From Sebaldella sp. S0638 (lineage in GTDB: Bacteria; Fusobacteriota; Fusobacteriia; Fusobacteriales; Leptotrichiaceae), in NCBI RefSeq assembly GCF_024158605.1, contig NZ_JAMZGM010000031.1, positions 1-39,692 on the forward strand: 39,692 nucleotides of DNA. Reading direction: 5' to 3'. The notes beneath the pieces are model-generated. The model did no database searches and was not told the DNA's origin. It saw nothing but the letters and a program-made list of their open reading frames with translations. The translations under genes and the position numbers were made by a program. This document shows, piece by piece, positions 1-7,692 of the stretch; position 1 is the first letter of the stretch; each line of letters starts with the position of its first letter.

Positions 1-3
1 CAT
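1..3 (-). CDS. start codon of a gene running off the left edge
   Basis: The first three bases are the reverse complement of ATG. A perfect AGGAGGA Shine-Dalgarno sequence lies at 11-17 on the minus strand, 7 nt upstream of it. This is the normal arrangement here, so a minus-strand gene very probably begins at base 3 and continues left. Nothing of the product is visible. Confidence 0.6.
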
Positions 4-77
4 AATAAAGTCCTCCTGTTTTTAGTTTATCATAAAAAGATTTTTTTATTTACAGACTTTTTATCACAGGCTCTTTT

Positions 78-203
78 TCAAGACTGGAAAACGGCGGTAA
101 GGTAACTATGCCCCTCCAAAAAACACCATGGAGCGAATGTTACGGTTCTGTAACAGATAAATTCGGCTTATCATGGAATTTAAATCATGATATAAAATTA
201 TAA
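78..203 (+). pseudogene. C-terminal remnant of a PhnB-like (glyoxalase-fold) protein
   Basis: Plus-strand reading from about 78 to the TAA at 201-203 gives a peptide beginning SRLENGGKVTMPLQ and ending DKFGLSWNLN plus a few residues. It has the ending typical of PhnB/3-demethylubiquinone-methyltransferase-like glyoxalase-fold proteins: GG.V.MPLQ, then W....G...DKFG..W..N. Family members are about 140 residues long; only about 40 are left. The in-frame codons before position 78 do not resemble the family and reach a stop at 33-35. There is no start codon or ribosome binding site. I read it as the 3' end of a gene whose 5' part was deleted. It lies between the leftward gene and the terminator at 227-266. 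Confidence 0.6.
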
Positions 204-226
204 AAATTGTTTTATATGCACTCTCA

Positions 227-266
227 AAAAATACAGAATATTGTGTATTCAATATTCTGTATTTTT
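227..266. terminator. bidirectional terminator-like hairpin
   Basis: A perfect 15-bp inverted repeat (227-241 with 252-266, 10-nt loop). A-runs on one side and T-runs on the other make it usable from both directions. It lies just past the stop of the secreted protein ending at 295 and past the PhnB remnant. Confidence 0.75.
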
Positions 267-294
267 CTGATATGTATTTCTTAAAACAATTTTT

Positions 295-675
295 TTATCT
301 TCTCGGTCCGTAAGCAGTAAGATTATTTCTGTCCAGTTCTCTTCTTAATTCTGCATGTGTCGAATCCAATTCTCTTTTTATAGAGTTTCTTTCACTGTTT
401 AATCTTTCCACTCTTCTCCAGTTAGTTCTTTTCAGCATTTTTTCTCTTTTAATCTCGCTGTCTTTATTTCTGAGACTTATTTCCAGAGAATTTATTTTCC
501 CGCTGTATCTTGAGTATATCTGATTGTATCTTTTTTCATTATCGTTTCTGTATCTTTCATTCCTATATCTGTCATTATGCCCTCTGTTTGGATTTCTGTC
601 ATTGTGTCTCGCACTAAAACCTGTTGAAGATATTCCTAACATTAATATCATTCCTGTTAATAATAACTTTTTCAT
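295..675 (-). CDS. small secreted coiled-coil protein, paralogue 1
   Basis: Protein of 126 residues. Residues 1-22 form a signal peptide (MKKLLLTG, hydrophobic core, then SST-GFSA). A low-complexity Asn/Arg/His/Tyr stretch follows (about 23-50), then a highly charged helical region with heptad-like leucines and isoleucines to the end. The conserved core is Y-S-x-K-I-x-x-L, then V-E-R-L-x-x-E-R, then I-K-R-E-L-D-S-T-x-A-x-L-R. The next two genes share this core, so the three are tandem paralogues. The layout (short, exported, mostly helical) recalls FadA-type fusobacterial adhesins, but I see no residue-level match and assign no function. Start: ATG 8 nt after GAGG. Its own promoter is at 708-739 and its terminator at 227-266, so it is probably monocistronic. 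Confidence 0.85.
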   Translation of the reverse strand: MKKLLLTGMILMLGISSTGFSARHNDRNPNRGHNDRYRNERYRNDNEKRYNQIYSRYSGKINSLEISLRNKDSEIKREKMLKRTNWRRVERLNSERNSIKRELDSTHAELRRELDRNNLTAYGPRR

Positions 676-707
676 TTAAATCACCTCATTGTTTTTTCTA
701 TACTATT

Positions 708-739
708 ATAATACTACATCTATGTGAAGTTATTATGAA
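708..739 (-). promoter_or_regulatory. promoter with TTCA direct-repeat operator (copy 1)
   Basis: On the minus strand TTCATA (734-739), 5 bp, TTCACA (723-728), 9 bp, then TATTAT as -10 (708-713). No consensus -35 is present; the direct repeat (11-bp period) covers that position, as at promoters activated by OmpR/PhoB-type regulators. The same layout recurs at 1206-1237, 1680-1711 and 30667-30698. Confidence 0.7.
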
Positions 740-774
740 CTTTATAATTTTTTTTTATTTTTTATTCAATAAAA

Positions 775-804
775 AAAGATTGTAATTTTCACACTACAAT
801 CTTT
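775..804 (-). terminator. terminator of coiled-coil paralogue 2
   Basis: A 10-bp stem (775-784 with 795-804) flanked by an A-run on the left, which reads as a U-tract on the minus strand. It directly follows the stop codon at 816. Confidence 0.75.
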
Positions 805-815
805 TATTTTATTAT

Positions 816-1172
816 TTAATTTTTATATGAATAATCTCTTACCCTGTTTTGCCGCAAATCATATCTCAAATCTGCATAAGTGCTGTCCAGTTCTCTTTTT
901 ACTATTCTCTTTTCATTTTCGAGTCTTTCTACTTTTTTATAATCAGGATTTTTTCTTCTTCTTTCATCTGATATTGCCGTATTTTTCTCATCCAGTCTTT
1001 TATATAAAAGATCTATTTTATCGCTGTATCCTGAATAAACTTCCTCGTATCTGATTCTTTCCTTTGTTTCCGAAGCTGTATTTTTCCCGTTTGCATATAG
1101 CTTTCCCCCGCTGAATCCGACTTCATATAGTCCTATAGTAACAATTATTATGCCAATAATTTTTTTTATCAT
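816..1172 (-). CDS. small secreted coiled-coil protein, paralogue 2
   Basis: 118 residues from the chosen ATG at 1172. A GTG two codons upstream (1178) lies only 3 nt after the GAGG core (GAGG-TGA-GTG), too close to be used, whereas the ATG sits 9 nt after GAGG. N-terminus: MIKKIIG and a hydrophobic stretch to about residue 20, acting as signal peptide or anchor. The rest is charged helix. It shares with paralogue 1 the stretch YSGYS-x-KI, KVERLENEK and VKRELDSTYADLR, and ends in a tyrosine-rich tail. Function unknown. It has its own promoter/operator (1206-1237) and terminator (775-804). Confidence 0.82.
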   Translation of the reverse strand: MIKKIIGIIIVTIGLYEVGFSGGKLYANGKNTASETKERIRYEEVYSGYSDKIDLLYKRLDEKNTAISDERRRKNPDYKKVERLENEKRIVKRELDSTYADLRYDLRQNRVRDYSYKN

Positions 1173-1205
1173 ATTCACTCACCTCATTAGTTTCTTTCTA
1201 AGTAT

Positions 1206-1237
1206 ATAGTACACTGTCAATGTGAAGTTATCATGAA
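1206..1237 (-). promoter_or_regulatory. promoter with TTCA direct-repeat operator (copy 2)
   Basis: Minus strand: TTCATG (1232-1237), 5 bp, TTCACA (1221-1226), 9 bp, -10 TACTAT (1206-1211). Spacing is identical to copies 1, 3 and 4. The gene it serves starts at 1172, giving a leader of about 27 nt. Confidence 0.7.
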
Positions 1238-1295
1238 GTTTCAAAACTTTTTCAAATAATAATTTTGATCTGTTAATTATTCTGAGTATAAAAAA

Positions 1296-1317
1296 AAGCA
1301 GCTAAATTTAGCTGCTT
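1296..1317 (-). terminator. terminator of coiled-coil paralogue 3
   Basis: A perfect 22-bp palindrome (11-bp arms meeting at 1306/1307). Seven A's on its left read as a U-tract on the minus strand. It starts one base beyond the stop codon at 1319. Confidence 0.75.
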
Positions 1318-1318
1318 A

Positions 1319-1648
1319 TTAAAAGTCACTCAAATTGTTTTTTGATAAATCTTTTCTAAAATCAGAATGCACTGACTCAAGTTCACCTTTGATTTTATCT
1401 CTCTCGCCTGTTATTTCATTTATTTTTTTGTTATCGGGTTTTTTCTGATTCTTTACTTTATCAAGCTCGTCATTTTTTTTAGAAAGCTTTTTATTTAAAT
1501 CCTCTATCTTTTTTTCATATTTTGAAGAAATTTTATCATATGCTTTTTGTTTTTCCACCCTGTTTTTATAGTGATCGTCTTTTGCACCAAAACTCACTGA
1601 AGACAGACTTAAGACTATTAAAAACATGGCTAACAATACTTTTTTCAC
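1319..1648 (-). CDS. small secreted coiled-coil protein, paralogue 3
   Basis: 109 residues from a GTG start at 1648, 8 nt after GAGG. The frame stays open upstream to a TTG, but that extension contains the ribosome binding site and would spoil the signal peptide. Residues 1-21 form a clear signal peptide (MKKVLLAMFLIVLSLSSVSFG-AK). The mature part is almost entirely charged helix, rich in Lys, Asp and Glu: SSKYEKKIEDLNKKL, then ERDKIKGELESVHSDFRKDL. It aligns with the two neighbouring paralogues but has a shorter linker and a more acidic surface. Function unknown. Promoter at 1680-1711, terminator at 1296-1317. Confidence 0.83.
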   Translation of the reverse strand: MKKVLLAMFLIVLSLSSVSFGAKDDHYKNRVEKQKAYDKISSKYEKKIEDLNKKLSKKNDELDKVKNQKKPDNKKINEITGERDKIKGELESVHSDFRKDLSKNNLSDF

Positions 1649-1679
1649 TTTAATCACCTCATTATTTTTTACCAATTTA

Positions 1680-1711
1680 ATTATACTACACCAATGTGAA
1701 CTTATTATGAA
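1680..1711 (-). promoter_or_regulatory. promoter with TTCA direct-repeat operator (copy 3)
   Basis: Minus strand: TTCATA (1706-1711), 5 bp, TTCACA (1695-1700), 9 bp, perfect -10 TATAAT (1680-1685). The operator ends 4 bp before the stop codon of the upstream membrane-protein gene. Confidence 0.72.
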
Positions 1712-1715
1712 CTTT

Positions 1716-3002
1716 TTACATTTTTTCTATTTTTACCCTTAATGCCCTTTTATTATCTGATTTTATTATGGTAAACTCATATCCTTCATGTATTATTTTT
1801 TCTCCTGCCTCTGGAAGTGAACCATACTCTAAGCTGAATAATCCGCCTATTGTTTCTACCTTGGTTTCTATATTTATGTTCAGCAGTTTATTTATTCTGT
1901 CTATAGTTACTTTTCCATCCACTGAATACACTGTCTCAGATATTTTATTTATTTCTGATACATCATTTATATCAAATTCATCCTGAATTTCTCCTACCAG
2001 CTCCTCCAATATATCTTCAAGAGTAACAAGCCCCGCGGTTCCGCCGTATTCATCAATTACTATGGCAATCTGGGCATGATCATCCTGAAATCTTTTAAAA
2101 AGAGCATTTACTGACATAGTATCAGGGACGAATATTATTTCCCTCATTATATCCTCAATTCCGTTTTCCGTGTTCAAAATAGCCTGTTTGCACAAATCTC
2201 TTATATGTACGAAGCCTACAACATTGTCTTTATTTTCAAGGCAGACAGGATATCTCGTATACTTTCCGTCAAGTACATATCCCATTATTTGATTTAGGTC
2301 GTCTCCCATATATATACAATGCATATCTGTACGCGGAATCATAACACTCATAACATTTTTTTCAGAAAGTTCAAAAACATTATCCACAAGAACTAATTCC
2401 TCTTTATTCAAAAGTCCGTGCTTGTAATTTTCTGTTAATAACAGCATTATTTCATCATTTGTGTGTATTTCTTCATGAGTACTTATATTTTTTATACCGA
2501 AAATTTTCAGTATGAAATTTGTACTTTTATCAAACATCCATATTATAGGGTAGCTTATTTTATAGAATATTATTAAAGGGTGCGAAGCCATAAGCGCTAC
2601 CTTTTCAGAATTCAGAATTGCCATTGATTTTGGCACCAGTTCCCCCAGCACTATATGAAACGCCGTTATCAAAGAAAAACCTATTACGAATGAAATAGTA
2701 TGTTTTAATACCTCATCCACTGCAAAATAATTAAATAACGGACTCAACATATTGGCAACAGCAGGTTCACCTATCCATCCCAGTCCCAGCGAAGCCAGCG
2801 TTATGCCGAACTGGCAGGCTGACAGATATGAATTCAAATCATTTAAAACTTTTTTGGTATATCCGGCTTTTTTATTACCGGAACTCAAAAGTGTTTCTAT
2901 TTTGGAAGCTCTTATTTTCACAATGGAAAACTCGGCTGCTACAAAGAAGCCATTTAAAAAAACCAGTAAAAATACTATAATCAGATTTAGAAAATTACCC
3001 AT
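1716..3002 (-). CDS. CNNM/CorC-type membrane protein with CBS pair
   Basis: 428 residues with the three-part layout of the HlyC/CorC (UPF0053, CNNM) family. An N-terminal CNNM (DUF21) membrane domain covers about residues 1-190, starting with a hydrophobic helix followed by AAEFSIVKIRASKIE, and includes HIVLGELVPKS. A CBS-domain pair follows at about 205-330 (VMIPRTDMHCIYM; QIAIVIDEYGGTAGLVTLEDILEELVGEI). A C-terminal CorC_HlyC (transporter-associated) domain covers about 345-428. Characterised relatives export Mg2+ or Co2+; that role is inferred here. The best Shine-Dalgarno (GGGAG) is 12 nt from the ATG, rather far, but no better start exists. It lies 49 bp downstream of rarA with no terminator between, so the two may be co-transcribed. 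Confidence 0.9.
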   Translation of the reverse strand: MGNFLNLIIVFLLVFLNGFFVAAEFSIVKIRASKIETLLSSGNKKAGYTKKVLNDLNSYLSACQFGITLASLGLGWIGEPAVANMLSPLFNYFAVDEVLKHTISFVIGFSLITAFHIVLGELVPKSMAILNSEKVALMASHPLIIFYKISYPIIWMFDKSTNFILKIFGIKNISTHEEIHTNDEIMLLLTENYKHGLLNKEELVLVDNVFELSEKNVMSVMIPRTDMHCIYMGDDLNQIMGYVLDGKYTRYPVCLENKDNVVGFVHIRDLCKQAILNTENGIEDIMREIIFVPDTMSVNALFKRFQDDHAQIAIVIDEYGGTAGLVTLEDILEELVGEIQDEFDINDVSEINKISETVYSVDGKVTIDRINKLLNINIETKVETIGGLFSLEYGSLPEAGEKIIHEGYEFTIIKSDNKRALRVKIEKM

Positions 3003-3051
3003 ATTTTTGTTTTTCTCCCATCTTTAATAAAGTTCGATACGTATTTCCTTA

Positions 3052-4278
3052 TTATTGTCCCCATAATTTTTTCAGCCTTTCATTGGCAGCGGTCTCAAAC
3101 TTATTTTCACCATGTTCATAAAATTTAATTTTTATTTTCATATAATCCTGTTTTACAAAATTACCTTTATAACTGTGCGGATATTTATAATCCTTTGCTC
3201 CCAGTTTTGTGAGATATTTTGGTACTTCCTGTATACTGTTATTTTCTATTTCGTTTATTGCTTTATCAATTGCCAGATACGCTGAATTGCTTTTTGGTGA
3301 TAAAGCCAGATATATTGCTACCTCTGACAAAATTATGCGTACTTCGGGCATACCTATATCTTTAGCCGCCTGCATTCCTGCCACTGCAATGGGCAGGGCA
3401 TTGGCATTTGCCAGTCCTATATCTTCAGAAGCGAGTATCACAAGCCTTCTGGCAAGATACAGCGGATCTTCCCCGCCGGAAAGCATTTTTGCTACCCAGT
3501 AAACTGCTGCATCGGGATCGCTTCCTCTTATACTTTTTATCATTGCAGAAATAGTATCATATTTATCCTCTACTCTGTCATAAGACTTTCTTGTCTGAAT
3601 TATCTGTCTGACTTCATCCACACTTAAATTCACATCTTCAAGATTACTTAAAAGCTCAAGAAAATTTATTGCCTGTCTGGCATCGCCTTCTACGATATCA
3701 GAGATATAATTCAGTACGTCATCACTGATTTCTATTTCCTCTTTTTCTCTTATTCTTTTCAAAATACCAAAAATATCTTCTTTATCAAGTTTCTTAAATT
3801 CAAACATAAGACATCTTGACAAGAGTGCATTATTAAGATTGAAATAAGGGTTTTCAGTGGTTGCACCTATCAGTATAATATTACCTATTTCTATATCATG
3901 AAGCAGGGAATCCTGCTGCAGCTTATTAAATCTGTGGATTTCATCAAAAAATAAAATTGTCTGTTTTCCCTCTATGGAAAATCTCTTTTTTGCCTTTTCA
4001 GCTATCTCTTTAATGTCATTAACAGAGGCTTTGGTCGCATTCAGATATTCATAGTAATAATTCAGGTGCTCTGCTACTATTTCGGCAAGCGTTGTCTTCC
4101 CTGTTCCCGAAGGACCCCAAAATATAGAATTCATAAATCTTGATTTTGTTAATATCTTCTTTAATACACCCTTATCCCCTACTATAGTCCTTTGCCCTGC
4201 GAATTCTTCCAGAGTTTTTGGTCTGTATCTGTATGCCAGAGGTTTTTTATCCTGATTCTGATTTTCAAAAAGATTCAT
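3052..4278 (-). CDS. rarA: replication-associated recombination AAA+ ATPase RarA/MgsA
   Basis: 408 residues, typical of the MgsA/RarA/WRNIP1 family, clamp-loader-like ATPases acting at stalled replication forks. N-terminal LAYRYRPKTLEEFAGQ matches the family. Walker A is GPSGTGKT at about 55-62, Walker B is ILFFDEIHRFNK at about 108-119, and sensor 1 is GATTENPYF. The C-terminal half carries the MgsA domain with SAMIKSIRGSDPDAAVYW and LASEDIGLANANAL. GGAGG lies 4 nt before the ATG. The gene precedes the CNNM gene and is separated from secG by a terminator hairpin. Confidence 0.96.
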   Translation of the reverse strand: MNLFENQNQDKKPLAYRYRPKTLEEFAGQRTIVGDKGVLKKILTKSRFMNSIFWGPSGTGKTTLAEIVAEHLNYYYEYLNATKASVNDIKEIAEKAKKRFSIEGKQTILFFDEIHRFNKLQQDSLLHDIEIGNIILIGATTENPYFNLNNALLSRCLMFEFKKLDKEDIFGILKRIREKEEIEISDDVLNYISDIVEGDARQAINFLELLSNLEDVNLSVDEVRQIIQTRKSYDRVEDKYDTISAMIKSIRGSDPDAAVYWVAKMLSGGEDPLYLARRLVILASEDIGLANANALPIAVAGMQAAKDIGMPEVRIILSEVAIYLALSPKSNSAYLAIDKAINEIENNSIQEVPKYLTKLGAKDYKYPHSYKGNFVKQDYMKIKIKFYEHGENKFETAANERLKKLWGQ

Positions 4279-4295
4279 AATTCCTCCATTTACAT

Positions 4296-4339
4296 AAAGA
4301 AAATAGATATGCTGATTTTTCCTGCATACCTATTTCTTT
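4296..4339 (-). terminator. terminator after secG
   Basis: Imperfect inverted repeat of about 15 bp (4296-4312 with 4324-4340, one bulge) between the secG stop and the rarA start. A T-rich tail follows on the minus strand. It ends the tpiA-gpmI-secG transcript. Confidence 0.55.
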
Positions 4340-4347
4340 TATTAAAA

Positions 4348-4548
4348 TTATCTGATTATCTGGAATAACACAGCTACAACCAGAAAAGCAATAGCTACAT
4401 ACTCTGTAAGCTGCTCTATCGGTTCTTTTGTGTTATCGAATATGTTCGAGTTATTCATCATACCCTGGCTTCTGTCAGGCTGCATTAATATCAGCCCTAT
4501 TAATAAAGCTGCCAGTACTACCAGTACAATTGTCAGTAAAGTTGTCAT
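4348..4548 (-). CDS. secG: preprotein translocase subunit SecG
   Basis: 66 residues with the SecG layout: an N-terminal transmembrane helix (about 1-22, TTLLTIVLVVLAALLIGLILMQ), a short polar loop with QGMMNNSN, and a second helix at the C-terminus (about 48-65). SecG is the small, non-essential SecYEG channel subunit. Its GGAGG ribosome binding site sits at the gpmI stop codon (9-bp separation), so it is translated from the tpiA-gpmI transcript. The pairing of secG with glycolytic genes is also seen in other low-GC bacteria. Confidence 0.92.
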   Translation of the reverse strand: MTTLLTIVLVVLAALLIGLILMQPDRSQGMMNNSNIFDNTKEPIEQLTEYVAIAFLVVAVLFQIIR

Positions 4549-4556
4549 TTTTCCTC

Positions 4557-6098
4557 CTATTTTACTATTAACGATTCTCCTGTCATTTCAGCAGGCTTCT
4601 CTATTTTTAAGATGTCCAGAATAGTCGGCGTCAAATCAGCCAGTTTTCCGTCATTTCTTAATTTTACATTTTTTAGTGCATCCGATATTAATACAAATGG
4701 TACCGGATTTGCAGTATGTGCAGTATACGGAGCTTTAGTCACAGGATCTACCATCAGGTCACCATTTCCGTGATCTGCTGTTATCAGAACCATTCCTTCC
4801 ATTTCCAATACTTTGGAAGTTATTTTATCCAGACACTCATCCACTGCTTTTACAGCTTTTATTTCTGCTTCTATAATCCCTGTATGCCCTACCATGTCAG
4901 TATTGGCAAAATTCAGTATAACTACGTCTGTATCTCCTTTTTTCAGTTCCTCAAGAAGTTTGTCAGTTACTTCATATGCACTCATTTCAGGTTTCAAATC
5001 ATATGTAGCTACACTTGGTGAAGGAGTAAGAAGTCTTATTTCACCCGGATAGGTATCTTCTACACCACCGTTAAAGAAAAAAGTCACATGTGCGTATTTT
5101 TCTGTTTCTGCTGTTCTTATCTGCTTCATTCCGTGCTTTGATAATATTTCCCCGAAAGTATTTACTATAGTTTCCGGTGGAAAAGCTACAGGAAGACCAA
5201 ATTTCTCGTCATACTGTGCCATACACACAAAGCTTACTTTTGGATGTGCTTTTCTTGTAAATCCTGTGAAAGGCTCTTCCATAAAAGCTCTTGTAAGCTG
5301 TCTTGCTCTGTCAGGTCTGAAGTTACAGAAAATAATACCGTCTCCGTCTTTTACTGTAGCAACAGGTGTTCCGTCTTCTTTTACTATTATTGTTGCTTTT
5401 ACGAATTCGTCTGTTTCATCTCTGTTATATGCTCCGGTTATTGCTTCTTCAGAACTCCCAGCCTTTACTCCGTCTCCTAAAGTCATAAGATCATATGCCA
5501 GTTCTGTTCTTTCCCAGTTTGTATCTCTGTCCATTGCATAGTATCTTCCTATGACAGAAGCTGTTTGTCCTATTCCTATTTTTTTCAGCCCGTCTTCAAG
5601 GTCTTTAAGATAGTTCACACCAGACTTAGGAGGTGTATCTCTTCCGTCCATAATAGCATGAATATAAACTTCGTTAATTCCTTTTTCCTTGGCCATTTCA
5701 ACCACACCAAGAATGTGATTAATATGTGAATGCACTCCTCCGTCAGACATCAGTCCTGTTAAATGAAGCGCCTTTCCGTTCTTTTTTGTTTCTTCCATAA
5801 TATCAGATAAGACTTTATTATCTAATATTGTTCTGTCTTTTATTGCTTTAGTTATTTTGGGAAGAAGCTGGTACACTACTCTTCCGGCACCTATGTTCAA
5901 GTGTCCTACTTCCGAATTCCCGAATTGCCCGTCAGGCAGTCCTACGAACTCTCCGTCTGCCCTAAGCTGTGTATGTGGGTAAGAATTCCAGTATTTGTTA
6001 AAATTCACCGGATCTGCCATTCTTATTGCATTTACCTGATCCTGATTTTCATTTATTCCCCATCCGTCTAAAATCATCAGTACTATTGGTTTTTTCAT
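4557..6098 (-). CDS. gpmI: 2,3-bisphosphoglycerate-independent phosphoglycerate mutase
   Basis: 513 residues, the normal length for this two-Mn2+ enzyme of the alkaline phosphatase superfamily, which interconverts 3- and 2-phosphoglycerate. It opens with PIVLMILDGWGI (metal-binding Asp). The phosphorylated serine is Ser62 in GQFGNSEVGHLNIGAGR. The segments HAIMDGRDTPP, NFRPDRARQ, NFANTDMVGHTG and ITADHGNGD carry further metal and substrate ligands. It lies 20 bp downstream of tpiA and 8 bp upstream of secG. It contributes to lower glycolysis, together with the phosphorylation-bypassing GapN encoded at 33.7 kb. Confidence 0.97.
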   Translation of the reverse strand: MKKPIVLMILDGWGINENQDQVNAIRMADPVNFNKYWNSYPHTQLRADGEFVGLPDGQFGNSEVGHLNIGAGRVVYQLLPKITKAIKDRTILDNKVLSDIMEETKKNGKALHLTGLMSDGGVHSHINHILGVVEMAKEKGINEVYIHAIMDGRDTPPKSGVNYLKDLEDGLKKIGIGQTASVIGRYYAMDRDTNWERTELAYDLMTLGDGVKAGSSEEAITGAYNRDETDEFVKATIIVKEDGTPVATVKDGDGIIFCNFRPDRARQLTRAFMEEPFTGFTRKAHPKVSFVCMAQYDEKFGLPVAFPPETIVNTFGEILSKHGMKQIRTAETEKYAHVTFFFNGGVEDTYPGEIRLLTPSPSVATYDLKPEMSAYEVTDKLLEELKKGDTDVVILNFANTDMVGHTGIIEAEIKAVKAVDECLDKITSKVLEMEGMVLITADHGNGDLMVDPVTKAPYTAHTANPVPFVLISDALKNVKLRNDGKLADLTPTILDILKIEKPAEMTGESLIVK

Positions 6099-6118
6099 TG
6101 TTTTTTATTCCTCTCTGT

Positions 6119-6874
6119 CTATAACGCTGCTTTTACTATTTCAGAAAAACTTTTTGCTTCTAAGCTTGCTCCGCCTATCAGCCCGCCGTCTATATTTGTT
6201 TGTGAGATTAATTCTTTAGCATTATCAGGTTTCATCGAACCTCCGTATTGGATAGTTACACCTTCTCCGATTACTTTTCCGTACATATCTATTAATAATA
6301 ATCTTATAAAATTATGAACAAGTTCAGCCTGCTGAGGTGTAGCTGTTACTCCTGTTCCAATTGCCCATACAGGTTCATAAGCTATTACTACATTTTTCAT
6401 TTCCTCTGCAGTTATTCCAGCAAGTCCGCCTTGTATATGATCAGCCACTACATCTTCAGTTTTCCCGGCTTCTCTTTCTTCAAGCTTTTCCCCTACACAC
6501 AAAATAGGTTTTAATCCATGATTTAAAGCTGCTTTTACTTTAGCATTTATGAATTCGTTAGTTTCACCATAATACTCTCTTCTTTCAGAATGTCCCAGTA
6601 TTACATATTCCACACCTAGTTCTTTTAACATAAGAGGAGATATTTCTCCTGTATATGCACCACTTTCATTTGGATTCATATTTTGTGCAGCTATTTTTAT
6701 ATTTGAACCTTCTGTTTCTTTCACAGCATCTGATAAAGCTGTAAACGGTGCTCCTATTACTGTTTCTACACCATCAATCCCATTTACAAGCCCTTTTAAC
6801 TCTGATAAAAAACTTACCGCTTCTTTATTTGTTTTGTTCATTTTCCAGTTTCCTGCTACAATTATCTTTCTCAT
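6119..6874 (-). CDS. tpiA: triosephosphate isomerase
   Basis: 251 residues, a standard TIM-barrel length, interconverting dihydroxyacetone phosphate and glyceraldehyde 3-phosphate. Catalytic residues are visible: Lys11 in AGNWKMN, His95 in ILGHSERR and Glu167 in AYEPVWAIGTG. The phosphate-binding loops YGGSMKP and GGLIGGASL are intact. First gene of the tpiA-gpmI-secG operon, behind a near-consensus promoter (6906-6934). Here tpiA and gpmI are separated from gapA and pgk, which are not in the window. Confidence 0.98.
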   Translation of the reverse strand: MRKIIVAGNWKMNKTNKEAVSFLSELKGLVNGIDGVETVIGAPFTALSDAVKETEGSNIKIAAQNMNPNESGAYTGEISPLMLKELGVEYVILGHSERREYYGETNEFINAKVKAALNHGLKPILCVGEKLEEREAGKTEDVVADHIQGGLAGITAEEMKNVVIAYEPVWAIGTGVTATPQQAELVHNFIRLLLIDMYGKVIGEGVTIQYGGSMKPDNAKELISQTNIDGGLIGGASLEAKSFSEIVKAAL

Positions 6875-6905
6875 GGCAAACTTCCCTTCTTCATTTTTTT
6901 GTTTT

Positions 6906-6934
6906 ATTCTATCATATTTTAGTTATTTTTTCAA
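6906..6934 (-). promoter_or_regulatory. promoter of tpiA-gpmI-secG
   Basis: Minus strand TTGAAA (6929-6934), 17 bp, TAGAAT (6906-6911). This is a housekeeping-type promoter giving a leader of about 25 nt before the tpiA start at 6874. Confidence 0.65.
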
Positions 6935-7026
6935 TTAACACTTCCATAATCTTGCATCATATCTTATTTATATTGTAAACTTTCAAGATATGAACAGTCC
7001 GTAAAATTCATTCAGAAAATTTTTCA

Positions 7027-7506
7027 TTACAAATACCACAGAGAGAATATATTATATTCATCTATATGCAGGTATATATATGTTATTGCAAAAATCAGTT
7101 TTATGAATAAAAAGTAACATGGTATAAGAAAAATAAGAAATTTTCTTTTTTTATCTTTTTTTTCATTTTTATTAAAATAGTAATACACCAGTACCATTAT
7201 CACAGACAAGATAAAGAAAAAAATCAGATACAACACCATATATCCTGTTCCTTTTCTCAAAAAATACGCCACAGCCGCTGTATCAGCGATAATATACATC
7301 ACAATCATTAACTTTTCTTTTCTTTCACTGAATAACCGGGCTAAAATGAAATAAGCAAATGCCAGATAACTCACTGCATACACTTCCGGCATACGTTTTA
7401 CCTCAAAAAAACTTTCCACAAGTTTGAATGCACATAAAATTAATATAAACACAAGCATTTTTACTAGCATATGAAGATACTTCTTGGTTTCGTTAATTAT
7501 TGACAT
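7027..7506 (-). CDS. multi-spanning membrane protein of unknown function
   Basis: 159 residues with no family I recognise. It is very hydrophobic, with about five predicted membrane segments near residues 14-32, 42-58, 66-84, 89-110 and 122-146. Basic clusters lie between them (SERKEKL and KNEKKDKKRKF), placing those loops in the cytoplasm by the positive-inside rule. A GAGGAG sequence lies 11 nt before the ATG. No catalytic or binding motif is evident. It stands alone between tpiA and the helicase gene. Confidence 0.7.
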   Translation of the reverse strand: MSIINETKKYLHMLVKMLVFILILCAFKLVESFFEVKRMPEVYAVSYLAFAYFILARLFSERKEKLMIVMYIIADTAAVAYFLRKGTGYMVLYLIFFFILSVIMVLVYYYFNKNEKKDKKRKFLIFLIPCYFLFIKLIFAITYIYLHIDEYNIFSLWYL

Positions 7507-7633
7507 ATTTATACTAACTCCTCTTATTGATTTCTATATTTATATTAATATAAATAAGTTCTAAATTCAACTTTTTTCTGATAATATTTCCACTTGTTAT
7601 TTTTTTGAATAAAAAATGACTATCTCAAAATTT

Positions 7634-7664
7634 TCTGCACAAATAACCCCATTTTTTGTGCAGA
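7634..7664. terminator. terminator-like hairpin between helicase and membrane-protein genes
   Basis: A perfect 10-bp stem (7634-7643 with 7655-7664, 11-nt loop). T-rich sequence follows on either strand. It lies 29 bp past the helicase stop and probably ends that minus-strand transcript. Confidence 0.6.
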
Positions 7665-7692
7665 TTTTATTCTGAAACAGTCTGCTGTATTT

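Noticed and set aside
1649-1675. N-terminal extension of coiled-coil paralogue 3 from TTG
   Set aside because: The extension includes the ribosome binding site and would put polar residues before the signal peptide; the predicted transcription start (about 1673) also lies inside it.
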